Source of the DNA: DASXMX01 sp035483795
Lineage (GTDB): Bacteria > Planctomycetota > Phycisphaerae > Tepidisphaerales > Tepidisphaeraceae
Assembly (NCBI GenBank): GCA_035483795.1
Contig: DATHPP010000454.1
Coordinates: 1 to 8,209, forward strand
Direction: 5' to 3'
Length of the DNA stretch: 8,209 nucleotides
The position numbers and the translations under genes were made by a program. The notes below the pieces were generated by a model. That model made no database searches, had not been told where the DNA came from, and saw only the letters and a program-made list of their open reading frames with translations. Positions 1-5,224 of the stretch are shown one piece after another (within the stretch, counting starts at the first letter, position 1; every line of letters starts with the position of its first letter).

Positions 1-2
1 GC

Positions 3-107
3 GACTATTTCGAGAAGCTCAACGAGGATCGCGTGAAACGACATCTGGTCAACCGCCTGGAGAAACTCGGCTACACCGTCACACTTCAGAAGAAGGAGGC
101 CGCGTAG
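3..107 (+). CDS. 3' end of an unidentified protein gene (truncated by window edge)
   Basis: The frame starting at base 3 is open from the window edge to a TAG stop at 105-107 and encodes the last 34 residues of a protein. The tail is rich in Lys, Arg and Glu and ends in the pattern RLEKLGYTVTLQKKEAA. It reads like a helix followed by a short beta strand, and not like random translation. Similar '(R/K)RLxxLGYxVTL' C-termini are familiar to me from transposase-like proteins in environmental bacteria, but the family cannot be fixed from this fragment. It converges on the glycosyltransferase gene across a repeat-filled gap. The call as coding is moderate; the function is open. Confidence 0.5.
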   Translation, partial: DYFEKLNEDRVKRHLVNRLEKLGYTVTLQKKEAA

Positions 108-128
108 ACGAAGCTATTTTCGGAGCAG

Positions 129-335
129 GCACGAAGGGCACCAAGAAAACCTTGCACCAACGCAAACGGAATGACGAAACTCGAAAGACGAATGACGAAT
201 CAAATTCGAATGTTCGAATGACGGAATGACGAAACGAACGGCTCGCCTTGGAGCGGTTTCGGGCTTTGGTCATTTGTATTTCGTTGATTCGTCATTCGTC
301 ATTGGAATTTCGTCATTCCTTTCGTGCCTTCGTGG
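129..335. repeat. Imperfect inverted-repeat element between convergent genes
   Basis: The 33-base arms 168-200 and 287-319 are reverse complements at 30 of 33 positions. The decamer GAATGACGAA occurs at 169-178, 190-199 and 224-233, and its reverse complement at 288-297 and 309-318. Outside the arms, GCACGAAGGGCACC (129-142) is mirrored by TTCGTGCCTTCGTGG (321-335), so the symmetry reaches almost the full element. A smaller palindrome, ATTCGAA-TG-TTCGAAT, lies at 204-219 between the arms. The element fills nearly all of the 229-base gap and ends one base before the glycosyltransferase stop codon (337-339). Lying between two convergent gene ends, it could fold into a large hairpin and end transcription from both sides. 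It could also be a dispersed MITE-like repeat. No target-site duplication is evident. Confidence 0.75.
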
Positions 336-336
336 T

Positions 337-1104
337 TTAACGTGTTTTTTGGGCTTGGGGGTCCTCCCAGAACGGCGGATGCAACAGGGCCAGGGCTTCC
401 TGGAGGGTCAGGGTGACGATGAAGCTGAGCTGGCAGAATTGCCGCGGCGCGGGGGCGAGATTTGCCGCGTGCTTGCGGTCGAACGTGGCCGAGTCAGTTT
501 GCCACGCCTCGTCGTAGCGCCAATAGGATGAATGAACGACGTCAAAATCGCAGGCGACCGACAGCCGGTAACCGGCAAGGTAAGCGCGAAAACTGAAATC
601 CAGGTCGTAGAGGTGGTATCCGGGAAAGCCAGTCGGGTCGAAAAGAATTCTCTGGGCGACCTCGCGGCGGCAGCACATCAGCGCGCCGTCGAGCGCCTGA
701 ATGCCGTCGATGCGGCGTTTGGGCACGCCGTACATCACGACGCGAAATTTGTCGGTGTCCGTCCGGTCGTGGACGACCTGGCCGAAAATGTGGGGCATTC
801 CGGCGGTGACCCAGTTGCCGTTGCACAGGCGGTTGGTGCCCGCGATGCCGAGCACATCGCAATGTTCCATGTGGCCCAAAAGCCGGGTGCGGAAGTCTGG
901 GCAATGGATGGTGATGTCGTCGTGCGAGAAGAGGATGAGCTGTCCGCGGCTGAGGGAGACGGCGCGGTTGTAGCCCTCGCAGATTCCCTTGGCGTCGGGG
1001 ATGTGGATGATCTCGAAGGGGTAGCCGTCGAGCAGCCGGGCGTACATGTTGAGGGCGGCGGTGAACTTGGGCTCGTCGATGCTGCAAATGACGACGGAAA
1101 TCAT
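337..1104 (-). CDS. Family 2 (GT-A fold) glycosyltransferase, cytoplasmic
   Basis: This 255-residue protein starts MISVVICSID, the first beta strand of a GT-A nucleotide-sugar-binding fold. Residues 36-52 (PDAKGICEGYNRAVSLS) and the acidic motif FSHDD (59-63) match the glycosyltransferase 2-like subgroup that carries HDD in place of the usual DxD for metal and nucleotide-sugar binding. This is the Pfam Glyco_tranf_2_5 / StrF-like type, assigned from memory. LDGALMCCRRE (138-148) and YDLDFSFRAYLAGY (166-179) fit the acceptor-side and catalytic-acid region, followed by His191. There is no membrane segment, so it is probably cytosolic or peripheral. It is the last gene of the minus-strand cluster, 32 nt after the hydrolase stop. 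No strong Shine-Dalgarno sequence precedes the ATG. The stop abuts the inverted-repeat element. Donor and acceptor sugars cannot be read from the sequence. Confidence 0.85.
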   Translation of the reverse strand: MISVVICSIDEPKFTAALNMYARLLDGYPFEIIHIPDAKGICEGYNRAVSLSRGQLILFSHDDITIHCPDFRTRLLGHMEHCDVLGIAGTNRLCNGNWVTAGMPHIFGQVVHDRTDTDKFRVVMYGVPKRRIDGIQALDGALMCCRREVAQRILFDPTGFPGYHLYDLDFSFRAYLAGYRLSVACDFDVVHSSYWRYDEAWQTDSATFDRKHAANLAPAPRQFCQLSFIVTLTLQEALALLHPPFWEDPQAQKTR

Positions 1105-1136
1105 TATGGCTGGAGTATAAGCGATGGGCAGCGGGT

Positions 1137-1781
1137 CTAGCGCTGCTCGAGCGCATCCTGCACGAAAGGATTGGCGTGGCGCTCATCGGCGAGGGTGCTG
1201 GGCGAGCCATGGCCGGGCAGCAGGCGGGTGTCATCGGGCAACTGCATGACGCGACGGATGGATTCGTCGAGCGCCGCCGGATCGGAATCGGGGAGATCGG
1301 TGCGGCCGACGGCGCCCATGATGATGAGGTCGCCGCCCACCAGAACCTTTTCCTTGGGGAAATGAAACATCACGTGCCCGGGCGCATGGCCGGGCGTGTG
1401 AATTACGTCGACGTCGAGCTCACCGAGTTTCAGGCGCTGCCCGTCGGCCACGTAGGCGTCGGCGCGGCGGGGCGGGATGTCGAACGGCAGAAACATCGCC
1501 ATCAAATCGGGATGCTGCAATTTGGGCTCGTCGAGCGGGTGGATCAAAACCTTTGCACCGGGAAAGGCGCTGGTGAGCTGGGCATGATCGGCGATGTGAT
1601 CGAAGTGCCCGTGCGTGAGCCACAAGCCGATCACATCCCAGCCCCTTCGCCTGGCCTGCTCGATCAGCGGGCCGATGGTGTGGTCCGGGGCATCGAATAG
1701 GACGGCTTGTCTGCTCGCCTCGTCGGCGATGAGGTAGGCGTTGGTGGCGGCGACGCCGCCGGTGTTGGAGAGGATGGTCAT
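1137..1781 (-). CDS. Metallo-beta-lactamase-fold hydrolase, glyoxalase II-like (YcbL type)
   Basis: This 214-residue single-domain protein has the complete dinuclear-metal site of the family: HxHxDH at 57-62 (HGHFDH), His132 in HTPGH, Asp151 in GGD and His191 in PGHG. The N-terminus (NTGGVAATNAYLIAD) and the GRTDLPDSD segment (159-167) fit the short glyoxalase II-like group, which hydrolyses thioesters such as S-lactoylglutathione. Such proteins lack the long C-terminal glutathione-binding helical domain, so the true thioester substrate is uncertain. The start at 1781 was chosen because it forms an ATGA overlap with the stop of the upstream oxidoreductase gene, implying translational coupling, and because it begins right at the conserved fold. 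A start at 1865 is possible but would add 28 residues that overlap the neighbouring gene and look unlike protein. It is a cytosolic enzyme. Confidence 0.9.
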   Translation of the reverse strand: MTILSNTGGVAATNAYLIADEASRQAVLFDAPDHTIGPLIEQARRRGWDVIGLWLTHGHFDHIADHAQLTSAFPGAKVLIHPLDEPKLQHPDLMAMFLPFDIPPRRADAYVADGQRLKLGELDVDVIHTPGHAPGHVMFHFPKEKVLVGGDLIIMGAVGRTDLPDSDPAALDESIRRVMQLPDDTRLLPGHGSPSTLADERHANPFVQDALEQR

Positions 1782-2800
1782 GGCAGAATGCCCAGGTTCC
1801 TTCGCATTGCATCCAGCACCTGCATGTTGGCGATGGAATCCTCGCGCGTGATCCGGGGCGGGCACTCGCCGGCGACGCTTGCGGCAAAATCATCGGCTTC
1901 GTTGCCGTAGAGGTCGCCCTCGCAGTCGACCACGACGCGTTCCGGGGGCGGCGGGGCGGGCTGCGGTTTTCCCGCCGCGTCCATTCGCGGTGGGGCCGAA
2001 CGGGCGATGAAGAAACCGGCGCCCCTTGACGGGGGCTTCCAGGGAACGGGGATCGCGATGAAGCCTTCCGAGCCGCACAGGTACGCGCTGTTGTCGGCCT
2101 GAAGCGTCATCCCGCAGGTGAAGCTGGCGCTGATGCCGTTGGGAAAAGTCATCGTTCCAACGGCAAGCTCGTCGATGCCGGATTCATGCAGATGCCCGGC
2201 AACGCTGATTCCGGAAGGTTCCTGCCGGGCGAAGAGTCGGGAGAAGTTGATGCAGTAGCAGCCGATGTCCATCAAGGCGCCGCCGGCCAGGTCGCGGCTG
2301 AATCGGATGTTGCCGTCGATCCGGCTGGTGCGGAAGCAGAAGCTGGTGCGGATGAGCTTGAGCAGGCCGATCGTGCCGGCTCGCAGGGACTCAAGGGCCG
2401 CCAGGGTCTGCGGGTGAGAGCGGTACATGAACGCCTCAACCAACACCCGGCCGGTGCTTTTTGCGACCTCGAACATCTCGCGGGCCTCGTCGGTGCTGGC
2501 CGCCAGCGGTTTCTCGCACAGCACGTGCTTGCCGGCCTTGAGGGCGGCGATCGTCCACGGGTGATGCATGGAGTTGGGAAGCGCGTTGTAGATTGCGTCA
2601 ACTCCGGGAACGCGCAGCACGTCGGCGTAACTTCCCAGCGCGTGGGGAACGGCGAAAGTCCGGGCGAATTCGGCGGCGGAAGACGTCGTGCGCGACCCGA
2701 CGGCGACGAGCGATCCGGTCCGGGAGGCACGGATCCCGGCGGCAAACTGGCGGGCGATGTTGCCCGTGCCCAGAATTCCCCAACCCAGTCGCTGGGACAC
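1778..2800 (-). CDS. Gfo/Idh/MocA-family NAD(P)-dependent oxidoreductase
   Basis: The protein is 340 residues from the chosen start. It opens with a Rossmann nucleotide-binding motif, GILGTGNIA (GxGxxA). It continues with the family signature CEKPLA, whose Lys is the conserved catalytic/cofactor residue, and GGALMDIGCYCINFSR, which fits the substrate-binding Asp and Tyr region of the dihydrodiol/xylose dehydrogenase-like branch. The family oxidises or reduces sugars, inositols and related diols; the substrate here is unknown. There is no signal peptide, so it is cytosolic. I chose the GTG at 2798-2800 because a strong GGAGGT lies 6 nt upstream. A TTG at 2816-2818 in the same frame would add six residues and overlap the lipoprotein stop, but has no such site. 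The stop overlaps the hydrolase ATG by 4 nt. A proline-rich stretch (KPQPAPPPPERV) near residue 290 is probably a surface loop. Confidence 0.9.
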   Translation of the reverse strand: MSQRLGWGILGTGNIARQFAAGIRASRTGSLVAVGSRTTSSAAEFARTFAVPHALGSYADVLRVPGVDAIYNALPNSMHHPWTIAALKAGKHVLCEKPLAASTDEAREMFEVAKSTGRVLVEAFMYRSHPQTLAALESLRAGTIGLLKLIRTSFCFRTSRIDGNIRFSRDLAGGALMDIGCYCINFSRLFARQEPSGISVAGHLHESGIDELAVGTMTFPNGISASFTCGMTLQADNSAYLCGSEGFIAIPVPWKPPSRGAGFFIARSAPPRMDAAGKPQPAPPPPERVVVDCEGDLYGNEADDFAASVAGECPPRITREDSIANMQVLDAMRRNLGILP

Positions 2801-2806
2801 CGCCGC

Positions 2807-2812
2807 ACCTCC
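2807..2812 (-). promoter_or_regulatory. Shine-Dalgarno GGAGGT deciding the oxidoreductase start
   Basis: On the minus strand the sequence reads GGAGGT, then six bases, then GTG (2798-2800). It is the strongest ribosome-binding site noticed in the window and lies immediately after the lipoprotein stop codon (2815-2817). It favours the GTG start over the upstream in-frame TTG. Confidence 0.7.
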
Positions 2813-2814
2813 GC

Positions 2815-3702
2815 TCAATTCAGAATGTCGGCCGCGGGCGGGGGCTCGTTGGTGCGGAACGCCCGCGGCACCACGACCAGCACGTGCTCGATCGGCTCAG
2901 CCTTTCCCTCGCTGGTGAGGAACGTCGCTCCCAGGCTGGTGGTCAGTTGGCTCGCCTCTTTGGAGGGCGAAACGATCAGAAAAGTGTTGACGGGCACCGC
3001 CGCTTCGCACCGCATGTCGTACAGGTGCTCGCTGTGGTTCTGTTCGATCTGCGTTTCCTCGTTGTTCAGGACGCTGACGCTGTAGGTCTGGCGCAGGCCT
3101 CGGACAATCGGGCAGACCTTCACCAGGGCTTCACCGGTGTTGTGTGTCGAGGCGATGAAGGAAATTCCTAAAAGGTCATCACATTTTTCGAAGCGACGGC
3201 CCCAGTCGATGCCGCGATCGTCGATGCCGAAGATGCTCTGCTCGGGAATCGCCGCTTGCATTTCCAGTTCGAGATAGCCTTCCTTACCCGGCTCGGAGCG
3301 GAGGCGGTTCTGCCGCGAGGCGGGGTGCTTGCCGAGCAGGCCCTTGAAGTAGGGCCAGTCGTTGTCGTGACCGAGCCCGATGCGGATGCCGTTCTTGAGG
3401 AGCAGGTCGTGCGTGGCGACATCGATAGAATCTTCATCGATGCGTTTCCAGAAATCGTCGCTGTTGCTGACGGCGCCGGCGGGAAGCATGAGGTGATAGA
3501 TATCGAGGACGATGACGACCTGCGGCGAGCGGCGGGCGGCGTTGCGGTCGGCCAGCGATGGCTGCGCGATGGCGCCGCCGGATGTCAGGGAAAACGACCC
3601 GTGCCCTCGCCCGGACCTGATGCCTTCGTCGTCCGTGCCGACGGCGCGGTTGCACCCCGCCAGCGCGAGGGCGACGCAGAAGGCATTGACGAGCCGAAGC
3701 AT
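2815..3702 (-). CDS. Predicted lipoprotein of unknown function
   Basis: This 295-residue protein begins MLRLVNAFCVALALAGC: Arg3, a hydrophobic stretch and a clean lipobox LAGC with Cys17. That predicts cleavage by signal peptidase II and lipid anchoring to a membrane. The mature part starts with a Gly/Ser-rich linker. A strand-like segment, QVVIVLDIYHLMLPAG, comes next, followed by a charged helical region (SDDFWKRIDEDSIDVATHDLLLKNGIRIG). The C-terminal half alternates short beta-like stretches (VNTFLIVSPS, EHVLVVVPRAFR). I do not recognise the family, and no catalytic motif stands out. The start at 3702 is chosen for its AAGG six nt upstream and for the lipobox spacing. An ATG at 3717 would add five residues. 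The frame stays open to 3912, but that extension translates the palindromic repeat and the end of the aminotransferase gene. The gene lies 14 nt before the oxidoreductase start and heads the four-gene set. Confidence 0.8.
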   Translation of the reverse strand: MLRLVNAFCVALALAGCNRAVGTDDEGIRSGRGHGSFSLTSGGAIAQPSLADRNAARRSPQVVIVLDIYHLMLPAGAVSNSDDFWKRIDEDSIDVATHDLLLKNGIRIGLGHDNDWPYFKGLLGKHPASRQNRLRSEPGKEGYLELEMQAAIPEQSIFGIDDRGIDWGRRFEKCDDLLGISFIASTHNTGEALVKVCPIVRGLRQTYSVSVLNNEETQIEQNHSEHLYDMRCEAAVPVNTFLIVSPSKEASQLTTSLGATFLTSEGKAEPIEHVLVVVPRAFRTNEPPPAADILN

Positions 3703-3737
3703 TGATGACCTTATCATGGGAGGGCGAGGCTCCGTCA

Positions 3738-3810
3738 CGTTTAGCCGCCCCGCTTGCGGGGCGCGTCCGATGCTCTCCCTGCCGCGCCCCGCAAGCGGGG
3801 CGTCTAAACG
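3738..3810. repeat. Paired inverted REP-like palindromes (REPIN/BIME-like element)
   Basis: Two 28-base arms, 3738-3765 and 3783-3810, are reverse complements with one mismatch (3745 against 3803) and a 17-base spacer. Each arm also contains its own perfect hairpin, CGCCCCGC-TT-GCGGGGCG (3746-3763) or CGCCCCGC-AA-GCGGGGCG (3785-3802), flanked on the outer side by CGTTTAG/CTAAACG. Two REP-like hairpins in opposite orientation with a conserved tail is the architecture called REPIN or BIME in other bacteria. It lies between the aminotransferase stop (3830) and the lipoprotein start (3702). It could stabilise mRNA ends or stop transcription; there is no following T-run, so a classic intrinsic terminator is less likely. 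Confidence 0.85.
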
Positions 3811-3829
3811 GCAAGGCCTAACCCCGGAC

Positions 3830-5038
3830 TTATAACCCGACGATCGTCTGCACAAGCAAATCCAGTCCCTGGTCCCACAGGCCGCGGTCCAGGTTGATCG
3901 GGGGGGCCACACGGATCACCGTCTTGGCCGTGAGGTTCACAATGATGCCTTTGGCCAAGCCCTTGTCCACCAGCTTGTCCGGGGGTTGTTTGAGTTCGAT
4001 GCCGATAAAAAGGCCGCGTCCGCGAACGGAAGCGACTTTCTGGCGGATGGACGTCTCGTTTTTCAGCCGGGCGATGCCATGCTCACCCAGTTCGGCGGCA
4101 TGATCGACCAGCCGCTCGCGTTCGATCACGTCGAAAATCGTTTTGGAAACGGCCATGCAGATCGGGTTGGCGCCAAGCGTGCAGCCGTGCTTTCCGGGGA
4201 CGAGCAGGGCGGCGATTTCGGGTTTGGCAAACAGGATCCCGACCGGCAGTCCGCCGCCCACGGCTTTGCCCAGCGTCATGATGTCGGGCTCGACGACGGC
4301 GCCGGAAGTGTCGCGGAAATGCTGGTGGCCGAACCATCGCCCGGTGCGGCCGCAGCCGGTCCAAACCTCGTCGAAGATCAGCGTGAGGCCGTGCTTGTTG
4401 CACAGTTCCCGGACGCGAGCGGCATAACCTTCGGGATAGAGATTGATCCCGCCTTCGCCCTGGATCGGCTCCATCAGGATGCCGGCAGTTTCGTTGTCGA
4501 CCGCCTTTTCGAGCGCGTCGAAATTGCCGGCTTCCACCTGAATGAAGCCCGGCACCATCGGCTCAAAGCCCTGCTTGACGGCGGGGTTGCCGGTTGCGGA
4601 GATCATTGCCAGCGAGCGGCCGTGAAAGCTGTGGCTCAGCGAGATGATTTTCCATCGGGCCGGTTGCTTCTGATTTCCCCGCAGGCGCGCGAGTTTTACC
4701 GCGGCTTCGTTGGCTTCCAGACCGCTGTGGCAGAAGAACGCCTGACCGGTGAAGGCAAACTTATTGAGCCGCTCGGCCAGCTCGATCTGGGGCTCGGTGT
4801 AGAAGGTGTTGCCGACGTGCCAGAGCTTGTTGGCCTGCGTGGTAGCGGCTTCGACCAAGGCCGGGTGGCAATGGCCCAGGATGCATCCGCCGAAACCGGC
4901 GAACAGGTCGAGGTATTTGCGGCCGTCCGTGTCCCAGACCCACGGCCCCTGGCCACGCTCCATGACAATGGGCTGTCGGGCGTAGTTGCCGATCAGCGCG
5001 CGTTTGCCGCGCTCCAGGATTTGTGCCGTCCGCGACAT
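3830..5038 (-). CDS. argD: Class III PLP aminotransferase, acetylornithine aminotransferase-like
   Basis: This 402-residue cytosolic enzyme is full length for the family, which transfers an omega-amino group (in arginine synthesis, N-acetylornithine to 2-oxoglutarate). Visible features are GGCILGHCHP (50-59), CHSGLEANEAAVKLAR (103-118) for the PLP phosphate region, SFHGR (137-141), EPIQGEGG (190-197), FDEVWTGCGRTG (222-233) with the PLP-ring Asp223, TLGKAVGGGLP with the Schiff-base Lys258, HGCTLGANP (284-292), and RVAPP (376-380) with the substrate-carboxylate Arg376. The start at 5038 is favoured because AAGGA lies 4 nt upstream and the residues after it match the family N-terminus. The open frame to 5110 adds 24 poorly fitting residues. 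Many relatives have Gln where Trp226 sits (DEVQ). No other arginine gene is adjacent, so ornithine, GABA or another omega-amino substrate remains possible and the symbol is tentative. Confidence 0.85.
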   Translation of the reverse strand: MSRTAQILERGKRALIGNYARQPIVMERGQGPWVWDTDGRKYLDLFAGFGGCILGHCHPALVEAATTQANKLWHVGNTFYTEPQIELAERLNKFAFTGQAFFCHSGLEANEAAVKLARLRGNQKQPARWKIISLSHSFHGRSLAMISATGNPAVKQGFEPMVPGFIQVEAGNFDALEKAVDNETAGILMEPIQGEGGINLYPEGYAARVRELCNKHGLTLIFDEVWTGCGRTGRWFGHQHFRDTSGAVVEPDIMTLGKAVGGGLPVGILFAKPEIAALLVPGKHGCTLGANPICMAVSKTIFDVIERERLVDHAAELGEHGIARLKNETSIRQKVASVRGRGLFIGIELKQPPDKLVDKGLAKGIIVNLTAKTVIRVAPPINLDRGLWDQGLDLLVQTIVGL

Positions 5039-5123
5039 GGGTTCCTTTCCGTGGCCGGAAAGATTACCACAAAGTTTGGCGGCGGCGAGGGCCAAGGGAA
5101 TGAATTGCATCGAAAGTCCTACG

Positions 5124-5201
5124 CTGAACGAATCTGAACAAAACCGAACGTTTTTCGCGTTTTTTATCGAAAAAACGTTCGGTTTCGTTCAAAACGTTCA
5201 G
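5124..5201. promoter_or_regulatory. Long inverted repeat with helically phased GAAC/GTTC motifs in a divergent promoter region
   Basis: The 15-base arms AAACCGAACGTTTTT (5141-5155) and its exact reverse complement (5171-5185) form the core. Symmetry extends outward with few mismatches to CTGAACG (5124-5130) and CGTTCAG (5195-5201). GAAC begins at 5126, 5136 and 5146; GTTC begins at 5177, 5187 and 5196. The steps are therefore 10, 10, then 10, 9, about one helical turn each. It lies upstream of both divergent genes (aminotransferase start 5038; gamma-glutamyltransferase start 5225 or later). That position fits an operator for a multimeric regulator. A dispersed palindromic repeat is the alternative. 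No confident -35/-10 pair could be assigned around it. Confidence 0.6.
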
Positions 5202-5224
5202 TGGCAGTGGGCTGAATTGGCGGG

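Noticed and set aside
532..1140. 202-residue plus-strand frame across the glycosyltransferase
   Set aside because: Its Val/Ala/Asp/Gly-rich composition mirrors the minus-strand codons; the glycosyltransferase has clear fold motifs.
3703..3912. N-terminal extension of the lipoprotein frame to 3912
   Set aside because: The added residues translate the paired palindrome (seen as near-mirrored RLDAPLAGRG and PQAGRLN stretches) and the tail of the aminotransferase gene, and would bury the signal peptide.
3986..5137. 383-residue open frame antisense to the class III aminotransferase
   Set aside because: The minus strand encodes a complete enzyme with all active-site motifs. The antisense frame has no recognisable domain and is a by-product of GC-rich codon use.
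5141..5185. LexA (SOS) box CGAAC-N4-GTTCG
   Set aside because: The inverted GAAC and GTTC nearest each other are 27 bases apart, not 4, and neither neighbouring gene is a DNA-repair gene.
5141..5190. Intrinsic terminator in the hairpin between the aminotransferase and ggt genes
   Set aside because: The hairpin lies upstream of both divergent genes, where no transcript from either would end.
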